Shown: piece by piece, positions 41,066 through 48,149 of the stretch
How positions within the stretch are numbered: position 1 is the stretch's first letter
Layout of the letters: each line of letters begins with the position of its first letter
Assembly: GCA_035295125.1 (NCBI GenBank)
Contig: DATGJP010000020.1
Coordinates: 1 to 64,000, forward strand
Length of the DNA stretch: 64,000 nucleotides
Direction: 5' to 3'
From: JAICMB01 sp035295125
GTDB taxonomy: Bacteria > Acidobacteriota > Terriglobia > Bryobacterales > Bryobacteraceae
Program-made: the position numbers and the translations under genes
The notes under the pieces: model-generated
Databases searched by the model: none
Seen by the model: only the letters and a program-made list of their open reading frames with translations
Told to the model about the DNA's origin: nothing

Positions 41066-41992
41066 ATGTCCATCAGTCCAAGTTCTGCGCCCGGCGGCTA
41101 CGGTCCACAACCCGGATATGCTCCGCCGCCACCCCCGCCGCCCGCTCCGGCACCGGCTAGTGGAGGCGCGAAGATCCCGATCTTGTTCGGTGCAGTGATC
41201 GCTCTGGTTGCCGCTAACGTCTATCTGTTCATCCAACTGAACAGCGTCAAGACGGACGTGACGAAGACCCAGGATGCGCTGAACACCGAATTGGCCAAAG
41301 TAAGGGAGGCTTCAAACATTTCCGCCCAAACCAGCCGCCGGGCAGCGGATGCCCTGCGCGACCAACTCGAGACGGAGCGTCGCCAGGCCCGCATGGCAGT
41401 CGGCGAGGCAAAGACGGAAGCCCTCAAAAGAGTCGACGAGACCGAGAAGAAACTGAAAGCCGAGCAGGCTGCCGCGCAGCAGCAGACCAACGCCAAGATC
41501 TCCGAAGTCCAGGAGAAAGCGGATACCGCGAACACCGAAGTCGCCAAGGTGAATACGGAAGTCGGTAATGTCAAGACCGACCTCGGCGCAACGAAGTCCG
41601 AGCTAGAAAAGACGGTTGCCGACCTCAAGCGCGCGACCGGGGATATCGACGGCCACTCCGTTCTGATTGCCACGAACGGGAAGGAATTGGCAGCATTGCG
41701 AGCTCTCGGAGAACGGAATTTCGTGGAATTTAACATCCACAAGTCCAAGCAGCCGCAGCGGGTCGGGGATGTCACCGTGAAGCTCACCAAGGCCGATCCG
41801 AAACACAACAAGTACACCATCGAACTGGTTGCCGACGACAAACTCACGGAGAAGAAGGATCGCAGCATCAACGAACCCGTTCAGTTCCTGACTTCGAAAG
41901 CGAAGCAGCCGTATGAGCTGGTCGTAAATGATGTGAAGAAGGACCAGATTGTCGGTTACTTGTCGACTCCTAAAGTGCTGAGCGGGCGGTAA
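41066..41992 (+). CDS. Membrane-anchored coiled-coil protein of unknown function
   Basis: 308 residues, not recognised. Order: a Pro/Gly-rich N-terminus (GGYGPQPGYAPPPPPPPAPAPA, about 10-32), one membrane span (KIPILFGAVIALVAANVYLFI, about 36-56), about 140 residues of strong coiled coil (NSVKTDVTKTQDALNTELAK through KSELEKTVADLKRATGDI), and a compact globular C-terminus (NFVEFNIHKSKQPQRVGDVT, KYTIELVADDKLTEKKDR, KQPYELVVNDVKKDQIVGYL). The topology implies the Pro-rich tail in the cytoplasm and the rest outside, or the reverse. GAGG at 41057-41060 precedes the ATG. Converges with the DUF2306 gene, with 37 bp overlap. Confidence 0.8.
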   Translation: MSISPSSAPGGYGPQPGYAPPPPPPPAPAPASGGAKIPILFGAVIALVAANVYLFIQLNSVKTDVTKTQDALNTELAKVREASNISAQTSRRAADALRDQLETERRQARMAVGEAKTEALKRVDETEKKLKAEQAAAQQQTNAKISEVQEKADTANTEVAKVNTEVGNVKTDLGATKSELEKTVADLKRATGDIDGHSVLIATNGKELAALRALGERNFVEFNIHKSKQPQRVGDVTVKLTKADPKHNKYTIELVADDKLTEKKDRSINEPVQFLTSKAKQPYELVVNDVKKDQIVGYLSTPKVLSGR

Positions 41993-42630
41993 GGCCTGGG
42001 ACGCGTGTAATTGATCCAGATCTCGGCCACCATCGACTGAACCGTAAATCCCAACCAGAACGCTGTGCCGAAGAATTCTTGAGGGGTGAGGTGTGTGATT
42101 CGGCTGGTGGCGAAGAACACACCGACGATCGGGCGGATGGTGGCCACGGCCAGTCCTATCGCGAACGCCCGAATCATCCATTCGCGATGCTGCGCGACGT
42201 TCCTTTTGCGGATATATAGGAACGCCTTGATCAGGGCGACCAGAAAAAACATGCCGAATAGAAGGGTCGCGACGGTTTCGTTCACCCCGCCAATCGCGAT
42301 CTGGGGCGCAATCACTAATGCCGAACCCCCGATAATTAACCCCACCACCATAAATACCCGCCCGCTCCAACGATGAACCCGAGGATGGCGGACTCGCAAC
42401 TTCCGGACAAATTGCAGCGGGCCGAGGATCATGAACAGCAGTCCTGGGATGATGTGAACCGTTGTTAACACCGGATGCCGGGCAAAACCTGAATCGAACC
42501 CTGTCGATGAGGTTTCGGGCAGTAGGAGCAACCTTCGAATCACGGACGCAATTCCGATTGCCGCAAGCAGAATTGTGGCGGTCCAGAGAATTCGTACGAT
42601 GGCAGGTCTGGGTTGCACGAACGCTCCCAT
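41956..42630 (-). CDS. DUF2306 family membrane protein
   Basis: 224 residues, integral membrane, function unknown. About six hydrophobic helices: RILWTATILLAAIGIASVI, TVHIIPGLLFMILGPLQFV, VFMVVGLIIGGSALVI, TLLFGMFFLVALIKAFLYI, FAIGLAVATIRPIVGVFFA and FFGTAFWLGFTVQSMVAEI. His and Arg residues in HPVLTTVHIIPG, RHPRVHRWSGR and RNVAQHREWMIRAF match the DUF2306 pattern, a family with a cytochrome-like layout. The last 37 bp overlap the coiled-coil gene on the other strand. The 182-bp gap to the YCII gene contains nothing clear. Confidence 0.85.
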   Translation of the reverse strand: MGAFVQPRPAIVRILWTATILLAAIGIASVIRRLLLLPETSSTGFDSGFARHPVLTTVHIIPGLLFMILGPLQFVRKLRVRHPRVHRWSGRVFMVVGLIIGGSALVIAPQIAIGGVNETVATLLFGMFFLVALIKAFLYIRKRNVAQHREWMIRAFAIGLAVATIRPIVGVFFATSRITHLTPQEFFGTAFWLGFTVQSMVAEIWINYTRPRPYRPLSTLGVDK

Positions 42631-42812
42631 AATTGTCTACGCTACCTGTACCCGACGGGTTCCCTTATCATGCAAATGCGAAATGGCCCGGTATTACGCA
42701 GCCTCCTGGGGAGCCTGAAAAAATCGCCGGCTCGTGTCGAGAATCGCCCCAGGGCTCCGACCTATCGATGAAAGCGCACAATCAGGTGCGAGAATCGAAA
42801 GGAGCGGAAGAC

Positions 42813-43208
42813 ATGAAATACATTCTCATGATGAACACCATGAAGGCGGGGACCGAGCCATTCCCGGGGTGGTCGCCTGACGATGTCAAGGGCATGATCG
42901 GCTTCATGAAACAGTTCGACAAAGACCTTCGAGCGACGGGGGAACTGGTGTCGGCGGAAGGCCTGGCGTTTCCACACGAGGCCAAACTCGTGCGCGCGGG
43001 TAAGGATGGAACGCCGATTACCGACGGAGTGTTCCCGGAGAGCAAGGAGTTTCTTGCGGGCTACTGGATTGTTGATGTGGAAAGCCCCGAACGCGCGTAT
43101 CAAATTGCAGCCAACGCATCGGCGTGTCCAGGCCCGCGCGGCGAGCCTCTCAATATGCCCATCGAAGTCCGGCCGGTGATGAGCGGACCTCCTGAAGAAT
43201 TCGTGTGA
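42813..43208 (+). CDS. YCII-related (DGPF-type) protein
   Basis: Small soluble protein of the YCII/DGPF family, 131 residues; the family shares the YciI fold and its function with ECF42 sigma factors is unknown. The ATG has AAAGGAG 9 bp upstream; a longer upstream frame lacks conservation. Motifs: KYILMMNTMKAG, the hallmark LVSAEGLAFPHEAKLVRAG, ITDGVFPESKEFLAGYWIVDVES (DGPF-type loop, here DGVFPE) and ANASACPGPRGEPLNMPIEVRPVM. The stop overlaps the GTG start of the sigma factor gene, so expression is coupled. Confidence 0.93.
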   Translation: MKYILMMNTMKAGTEPFPGWSPDDVKGMIGFMKQFDKDLRATGELVSAEGLAFPHEAKLVRAGKDGTPITDGVFPESKEFLAGYWIVDVESPERAYQIAANASACPGPRGEPLNMPIEVRPVMSGPPEEFV

Positions 43209-44437
43209 CGGCCGCGCGGTTGGAAGCCGCTTCCGAGAATCTGCTGCGTGAGCTTGCGCCGCAGGTCCTCGGAGTGGTGGTCCGGCGGTTTCATGACTTC
43301 CCCGCCGCCGAAGACGCGGTTCAGGAGGCCTTGATTGCGGCCTCAATGCAGTGGCCGCATGAGGGTCTTCCCGAGAACCCTCGCGCCTGGCTGATTCAGG
43401 TGGCTATCCGGCGGATGACCGACCACGTGCGGAGCGAAGTTTCGCGCCGGCGGCGGGAAAGCACGGTCGCGGCGGTTCCGCAGCCTGTCGCCAGCGTTTC
43501 CGAGCAGGATGACACGCTCACATTGTTATTCATGTGTTGTCATCCGGCGCTGACGCCGCCGTCATCGATCGCCTTAACCCTGCGGGCCGTCGGGGGATTG
43601 ACCACCGCGGAAATTGCCAACGCTTTTCTGGTGTCCGAAGCGACCATGGCGCAACGCATCAGCCGGGCCAAGCAAAGCATCAAGGCTTCGGGCGTGCCTT
43701 TTCGCATGCCGACGGCCACCGAGCGGGCTGATCGGCTTCGCGCTGTGCTGCACGTGCTCTATTTGATCTTCAACGAAGGGTACACGAGCAGCATAGGGTC
43801 GCAGTTGCAGCGGTGCGAGCTCGCTCGGGAGGCCCTCCGGCTCGCCCGGCTCGTCCATCGGCTGCTACCCGATGACACTGAGGTCGCGGGCTTGTTGGCG
43901 TTGATGTTGTTAACCGACGCGCGCCGCGATGCCCGTACCGGTTCGGACGGGGAGTTAATCCCGCTCACGCAGCAGGACCGCTCGCGTTGGGACCAGGCGG
44001 AAATCGCCGAAGGCATCGCACTGCTCAGCGCGGCGTTGGCAAAGGGAGCGGTGGGGCCGTACCAGTTGCAGGCCGCCATTTCAGCCGTTCACGACGATGC
44101 AACGCGCTCGGAGGATACCGATTGGCCGCAGATTTTGGCATTATATGAACTGCTGAAGCGCATGTCGGAGAATCCGATGGTGTTGCTGAATCACGCCATC
44201 GCGGCCGCGATGGTGCATGGGCCGGCCGCCGGGCTCGACCTCCTGAGCATTTTGGATCGTGACGCGCGAGTCGCTGACCATTATCGCCTGTACGCCGTTC
44301 GCGGCCATCTGTTGGAGATGGCCGGAGATTACCCGGGCGCAGTCGCGCAGTATCGTATGGCCGCGGCCCGGACTGCGAGTCTGCCGGAGCGGAATTACCT
44401 GGTGACGCAGGCCGCGCGGATCGAAGAACGAGGCTAG
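43205..44437 (+). CDS. ECF42-type RNA polymerase sigma factor
   Basis: Extracytoplasmic-function sigma factor of the SigJ/ECF42 type with a long C-terminal extension, 410 residues. GTG start overlapping the YCII stop. Sigma region 2 at about 15-85 (VVVRRFHDFPAAEDAVQEAL, PENPRAWLIQVAIRRMTDHV), region 4 at about 125-165 with helix-turn-helix LTTAEIANAFLVSEATMAQR, and then ~230 residues of helical repeats (FNEGYTSSIGSQLQRCELAR, ALRLARLVHRLLPDDTEVAG, HDDATRSEDTDWPQILALYE, MVLLNHAIAAAMVHG) characteristic of ECF42. There is no anti-sigma gene; in this group control is thought to act through the extension or the YCII partner. Its own target promoter probably lies upstream of the YCII gene. Confidence 0.93.
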   Translation: MTAARLEAASENLLRELAPQVLGVVVRRFHDFPAAEDAVQEALIAASMQWPHEGLPENPRAWLIQVAIRRMTDHVRSEVSRRRRESTVAAVPQPVASVSEQDDTLTLLFMCCHPALTPPSSIALTLRAVGGLTTAEIANAFLVSEATMAQRISRAKQSIKASGVPFRMPTATERADRLRAVLHVLYLIFNEGYTSSIGSQLQRCELAREALRLARLVHRLLPDDTEVAGLLALMLLTDARRDARTGSDGELIPLTQQDRSRWDQAEIAEGIALLSAALAKGAVGPYQLQAAISAVHDDATRSEDTDWPQILALYELLKRMSENPMVLLNHAIAAAMVHGPAAGLDLLSILDRDARVADHYRLYAVRGHLLEMAGDYPGAVAQYRMAAARTASLPERNYLVTQAARIEERG

Positions 44438-44438
44438 T

Positions 44439-44963
44439 ATGCGCAAGCTTTGGGCATTTTTGGGCTCGGCGGTGTTCTTAGTGATCGCGCCGGGCTTTGT
44501 GGCGGGTCTCGCACCGTACTGGATTTCGGCGCGGTGGTCGGAAATAACGCAGTTGCCGTGGCTGCTACAAGCGATCGGATGGCTGCTGGTCGCGGCTGGC
44601 GGACTCGTGTTGGTGGACTCATTCGTGCGGTTTGCACTGCAGGGCCTGGGAACGCCGGCCCCGGTCTTTCCGACCAAACATCTTGTCGTGACAGGTCTCT
44701 ACCGTTTCGTCCGGAACCCCATGTATGTTGCGGTGGTTTCGCTAATTTTCGGGCAAAGCCTGCTGCTCGGCAACATTCGCCTGCTCGTTTATGGATGTTT
44801 CATTTGGCTGGCTTGCCACATGTTCGTGACGTTGTACGAGGAGCCGACTTTGCGATCCACCTTTCACGGCGAGTACGACGATTTCTGCTCGCACGTGCCG
44901 CGTTGGATTCCGCGAATCACTCCCTGGCAGCGTGAAGCCTCCGAATTCGTTATCGATCGTTGA
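44439..44963 (+). CDS. Membrane methyltransferase of the ICMT/PEMT type
   Basis: Integral membrane SAM-dependent methyltransferase related to isoprenylcysteine carboxyl methyltransferase and phospholipid methyltransferase; 174 residues, substrate unknown. About four hydrophobic helices (WAFLGSAVFLVIAPGFVAGL, LLQAIGWLLVAAGGLVLVDS, YVAVVSLIFGQSLLLGNIRL, LVYGCFIWLACHMFVTLYE). The signature TGLYRFVRNPMYVA and the closing EEPTLRSTFHGEYDDFCSHVPRWIP match the SAM-binding part. It begins 1 bp after the sigma factor stop, so it belongs to that operon and may be a member of its regulon. Confidence 0.88.
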   Translation: MRKLWAFLGSAVFLVIAPGFVAGLAPYWISARWSEITQLPWLLQAIGWLLVAAGGLVLVDSFVRFALQGLGTPAPVFPTKHLVVTGLYRFVRNPMYVAVVSLIFGQSLLLGNIRLLVYGCFIWLACHMFVTLYEEPTLRSTFHGEYDDFCSHVPRWIPRITPWQREASEFVIDR

Positions 44964-45002
44964 CTTAACCCAGCTTATTTCGGGAAAGCGAGTTTGATGA
45001 GG

Positions 45003-45045
45003 TTGTGATGCAGGCTGCTAGCCTGCGGCGGGTTGTTAACCCGCC
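45003..45045 (+). repeat. Family B 43-bp hairpin repeat, single copy
   Basis: Starts TTGTGATGCAGGCTGCTAGC and contains two stems, GCAGGCT/AGCCTGC and GGCGGGTT/AACCCGCC. It is the reverse complement of 38296-38338 with one mismatch over 43 bp. It sits in the 168-bp gap between the ICMT-like and NUDIX genes, which otherwise contains nothing clear. Confidence 0.8.
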
Positions 45046-45131
45046 TTGGCAACCGGCGGAGATGGTATCGCATTCAACTTCTATGCTTTGACAAGCAACG
45101 TGCGCTGCCGCACAATGAGCGTTTACCATCG

Positions 45132-45671
45132 ATGCCGGATTTCTACGACCAACTGGCTCGCTATCAGACGAGTTACCTCGAAGAGAAAGAAATGCTCGAG
45201 GCGACGCGCGCCTTTGTCCGGCGATACCCGAATTGTTTCGAGCGCGCCCTCGCAATTGGACACATCACCGGCTCGGCGTGGATTCTCGATCCTGACGAGA
45301 ACGCGGTACTGCTCACGCATCACCGGAAACTCAATCGCTGGCTTCAACTGGGCGGCCACTGCGACGGCGATTCCAACGTGCTGCGCGTCGCTTTGCGGGA
45401 GGCGCACGAAGAGTCGGGCCTGTTAGAGATTGAGCCGCTTTCCGATTCCATCTTTGACGTCGATGTGCACCTCATCCCGGACTGGAAGCATGAGCCGGCG
45501 CATTTCCACTACGACATTCGATATCTGCTGCGGGCGAGCAAGCGGGAGCCCTTCCGCATCTCGGAGGAATCGAGGGAACTCGCCTGGAAGTCACTGGACG
45601 AGGTCGCGGCCGGCAACGAGCCGTCGCTGGTTCGAATGGTGCGGAAGACGCCCGGCCGCGCCGCTCTATAA
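45132..45671 (+). CDS. NUDIX hydrolase
   Basis: 179 residues. The ATG (MPDFYDQLARYQTSYLEEKE) fits the start of a known helical leader of this subgroup; an in-frame upstream start would run into the family B repeat region. The NUDIX box is GGHCDGDSNVLRVALREAHEESGL near residues 75-98: the REAHEESG core is intact, but the first Glu of the canonical box is replaced, as in many members beginning GGHxDGD. Probably hydrolyses a nucleoside diphosphate derivative; the substrate is unknown. Converges with the GIY-YIG gene, overlapping by 6 bp. Confidence 0.9.
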   Translation: MPDFYDQLARYQTSYLEEKEMLEATRAFVRRYPNCFERALAIGHITGSAWILDPDENAVLLTHHRKLNRWLQLGGHCDGDSNVLRVALREAHEESGLLEIEPLSDSIFDVDVHLIPDWKHEPAHFHYDIRYLLRASKREPFRISEESRELAWKSLDEVAAGNEPSLVRMVRKTPGRAAL

Positions 45672-45998
45672 CAACATGGTGGCGTTAAGCTCTTTAACCC
45701 ACTGGCGCTTCTTTTCCTTGAGAATATCACCCAGGGTCACCGGGCTCACGTCATCATCCAGTTTCTCCAGAATCTCAAAACCGAAGGCATCCTCACCATG
45801 AGCGTTCCACGCCGCCTGAAGCGTGGCCTCACGATGCGCGCCCTGGCGAAGCGCGAACCAGAGCCCGTTCTGTGTGGCGCTTAGATTCATAGATGAGCCG
45901 ACCCACGCCTTTTGCGTCGCGTGGCAGCGTACTGCGAACGCGCCGCGAAGCGGCTTTCGTTCTTTGTATTCCTTGATTGCCTGCTTTCGATCGATCAT
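45666..45998 (-). CDS. GIY-YIG nuclease family protein
   Basis: 110 residues, the size of a stand-alone GIY-YIG domain. GAFAVRCHATQKAWVGSSMNL carries the equivalent of the GIY and YIG strands (GAFAV ... KAWVG), followed by the arginine helix (WFALRQGAHREATLQAAWNA) and a Glu in FGFEILEKLDDD. The catalytic residues of nucleases (Tyr, Arg, Glu) are only partly recognisable, so activity is uncertain. Its ATG overlaps the stop of the DUF2239 gene, with which it is cotranscribed. Confidence 0.85.
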   Translation of the reverse strand: MIDRKQAIKEYKERKPLRGAFAVRCHATQKAWVGSSMNLSATQNGLWFALRQGAHREATLQAAWNAHGEDAFGFEILEKLDDDVSPVTLGDILKEKKRQWVKELNATMLL

Positions 45999-46537
45999 TC
46001 AAATGCTCCTGCCGCTACCTTTTTCGCGTGATCGCGCACGTCCACCGGCCAGGCGTCAATAAACTCCTCGAAGCGATCCTTCTTCCCCGCGAACAGCGCC
46101 CGAATTGCCTCTTCGAAGCCGGGCTCATTGCCGGCCATTGTCGACATAAAACGATAAGCAGATTCCTGGGCTTGGCGTCTGCGGTCCGCCGGCGCGTTCA
46201 CACGGCGGGCTTCCTCAACCAGCTTCCGTAGCGCTACGGATGCCCCGCCTGGCTGACTATTGAGCCAATCCCAGTGTCGGGGCAGCAGCGTCACCTCGCG
46301 CGCCACGACACCGAGTTTCGGACGGCCCGGTCGACGCGGGGCGGGCTCCAGGCGCTGCAACACATCGTCGGCCGAGCCGCGGAAATCGATTTCGACTACC
46401 TCGCTGGTCGCATCCGCGAAGATCAGGATTGAAGCCGGTTCGCCGCGATCCACTATGCGTTTCACCTTGAGCGCGACTTCGTTCAGGTCGCCGGCGGCGA
46501 TACGTTTAACTCCCTCAAAGGCGGTGCAGGTGCTCAT
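45995..46537 (-). CDS. DUF2239 family protein
   Basis: 180 residues, function unknown. N-terminal domain MSTCTAFEGVKRIAAGDLNE, SILIFADATSEVVEIDFRGS, followed by the family-typical PGRPKLGVVAREVTLLPRHW, DWLNSQPGGASVALRKLVEE and DRRRQAQESAYRFMSTMAGN. The PGRPKLGVV segment and helix DWLNSQPGG are reminiscent of DNA-binding RHH/HTH regions, so it may regulate its own operon (inference). The start lies 2 bp from the tandem repeat promoter at 46539-46570. Known members of DUF2239 often sit next to GIY-YIG genes, as here. Confidence 0.88.
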   Translation of the reverse strand: MSTCTAFEGVKRIAAGDLNEVALKVKRIVDRGEPASILIFADATSEVVEIDFRGSADDVLQRLEPAPRRPGRPKLGVVAREVTLLPRHWDWLNSQPGGASVALRKLVEEARRVNAPADRRRQAQESAYRFMSTMAGNEPGFEEAIRALFAGKKDRFEEFIDAWPVDVRDHAKKVAAGAFE

Positions 46538-46538
46538 A

Positions 46539-46570
46539 ATTGTACCCGGGTGTAATTATTGTACCCGGGT
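46539..46570 (-). promoter_or_regulatory. Tandem operator/promoter repeats of the DUF2239 operon
   Basis: On the minus strand ACCCGGGTACAAT occurs twice (46570-46558 and 46551-46539), 19 bp apart. Each copy joins a CCCGGG palindrome to a TACAAT -10-like box, and the second ends 2 bp before the DUF2239 ATG. A repressor bound to the CCCGGG half would cover the -10. The 19-bp spacing is close to two helical turns, so both copies would face the same side. Repeat presence is certain; the protein that binds is not known. Confidence 0.55.
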
Positions 46571-46609
46571 AAAACGGCCGCGTCAATGACTGTGTTACGG
46601 TCGATGGTT

Positions 46610-47086
46610 ATGAACCCATACGCCTCGTATCTCGGAGATCAGGACCCGCTTGAAGTTATTAAAGCCACGCCGCGGCATTTTGCAGCAGCGCTGGACGAAT
46701 TGGGTCCGGAAGGAGCCCTGCGCAGTCCTGCGCCCGGCAAGTGGAGCTTTCGTGAGGTGCTGTGCCACCTGGCCGACGCGGAGGTCGTTTTTGCCTTTCG
46801 GCTGAAGCAGACCCTCGCTGAACCGGGCCATTCGATCCAGCCGTTCGATCAGGACAAGTGGGCGAAGCCGTACACTTCCTTGGATGCCCGCACCGCTCTG
46901 GAGGCGTTCACGGCGGTTCGGAACTGGAACATCGCATTTCTGGCGACAGTGCCCGAGGAAGCTTACGATACGCGCGTGACTCATCCTGAACGAGGCGAGA
47001 TGACGTTTCGAACCATCGTCGAAACCATGGCGGGACACGACCTGAATCATGTCCAGCAACTCGGCCGCTATACCGCGTCGGCGTGA
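46610..47086 (+). CDS. DinB-like protein (DinB_2 type)
   Basis: 158 residues, four-helix bundle of the DinB superfamily, DinB_2 subgroup; function unknown, possibly a thiol-dependent transferase. The ATG (MNPYASYLGDQDPLEV) fits the family start; MVMN 6 bp upstream is an alternative. Metal ligands: His in FREVLCHLADAEVVFAFRL near 45 and the two His of AGHDLNHVQQLGRY near 143-147. The motif SPAPGKWSFREVLCHLAD is the family signature. Its start lies 40 bp past the tandem CCCGGG repeats on the other strand, so the repeats may also affect this gene. Converges on the TPR gene. Confidence 0.9.
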   Translation: MNPYASYLGDQDPLEVIKATPRHFAAALDELGPEGALRSPAPGKWSFREVLCHLADAEVVFAFRLKQTLAEPGHSIQPFDQDKWAKPYTSLDARTALEAFTAVRNWNIAFLATVPEEAYDTRVTHPERGEMTFRTIVETMAGHDLNHVQQLGRYTASA

Positions 47087-47096
47087 GCGGCGAAGG

Positions 47097-48149
47097 CTAT
47101 TTTAGCCGCTTCAAATCGCGCTTAGCGGGTTCGAAATCAGGTTTCAGGCGAAGAGCAGTTTCCAGTTCGGTGCGGGCTTGCGGTTTGTCGCCGCGCTTCT
47201 CATGAAGCAGAGCGAGCGACCAATGCGCGCCGGCCAGTGGCGGCCAACCCGGCTCTGGCGTCTGGGTAAGGTACTTCCGAATGTAGGTTTCCGCGGTCTG
47301 AAGGTCGGAGCCTTGTTCGAGCAGCGCTCTGCCGGCGGCGAGATACGGCACGAGATTGTCCGGAATTGCGGCCTCAGCCTTGGCGAGTAGCGCGGGCGCT
47401 TCTTTCGACCGGTTTTGTTTCACCAGGATCTGAACGGCTAACACGTAGGCCGAAATGCGATCCGGATTCGCGCCGATCGCGTCGTTCGCGAGCCTCTCAG
47501 CCTGCGCGAGGTCTTTGTGCGATTCCTGCATGTAATACACGGTCAAGGATATGAGCGCTTCATAGTTGCGCGGGTCGGCGTCGACGGCCTTTCGATAGAG
47601 GGCAGCCGCCTTAGCGTCGTCCTTCTCAGCGCGGGCGATGGACGCCTCTGCGAGATAGCCGCGCGACGGGTTGATCTTCACCATCTCTTCCGCGACCGTT
47701 TGTGCCTTGTTCTTGTCTCCGCCGGCGATTCCCGGCGCGACGCGATAGTAGTTGACCTGGGCGTCCAGGTTCTCGACGTCCTTCGGATTCAGGGCGACGG
47801 CGGCATCGATTTCGGCGCGGCACTTCTTGGCAAGACCGAACTGCTTTAACAGAGATGCTTTCTCGCCGATGTCGCCGTATACGCCCGCAAGCTGTCGATG
47901 GTATTCGCCGTTCCTGGGGTCGAGTTTGACGGCAGTTTCGGCGTACTTCAGGGCGTTATCGTTGTCTCCAAAAGCGCTGGTGACGCGCGACATCAGGTAA
48001 TTTGCGCGTGCGTCCTGGGGATGCGCTCGATAATAAGCATCGACCGCTTCCCGTGCCCGCTTCAAATGGCCGTTCTCGAGAAGAGTTTCGGGTTCGGCTC
48101 CAAGAAGCGAGGCCACCAGGCCGCCGATGACGAGCCATCGATTACTCAT
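47097..48149 (-). CDS. Exported TPR-repeat protein
   Basis: 350 residues. Signal peptide MSNRWLVIGGLVASLLGAEP, then about nine TPR-like units: AREAVDAYYRAHPQDARANY, NALKYAETAVKLDPRNGEYH, KCRAEIDAAVALNPKDVENL, AAALYRKAVDADPRNYEALI, LAQAERLANDAIGANPDRIS, TAETYIRKYLTQTPEPGW, ARTELETALRLKPDFEPA. Protein-protein interaction scaffold, probably periplasmic. The start overlaps the stop of the permease gene by 8 bp, so it is the last gene of the PadR/permease operon. It may help the permease or act on its cargo (inference). Confidence 0.85.
   Translation of the reverse strand: MSNRWLVIGGLVASLLGAEPETLLENGHLKRAREAVDAYYRAHPQDARANYLMSRVTSAFGDNDNALKYAETAVKLDPRNGEYHRQLAGVYGDIGEKASLLKQFGLAKKCRAEIDAAVALNPKDVENLDAQVNYYRVAPGIAGGDKNKAQTVAEEMVKINPSRGYLAEASIARAEKDDAKAAALYRKAVDADPRNYEALISLTVYYMQESHKDLAQAERLANDAIGANPDRISAYVLAVQILVKQNRSKEAPALLAKAEAAIPDNLVPYLAAGRALLEQGSDLQTAETYIRKYLTQTPEPGWPPLAGAHWSLALLHEKRGDKPQARTELETALRLKPDFEPAKRDLKRLK

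Noticed and set aside
46559..46609. Longer N-terminus for the DinB-like protein starting in the tandem repeats
   Set aside because: The extra residues are not family-like and the family start MNPYASYLGD follows at 46610.
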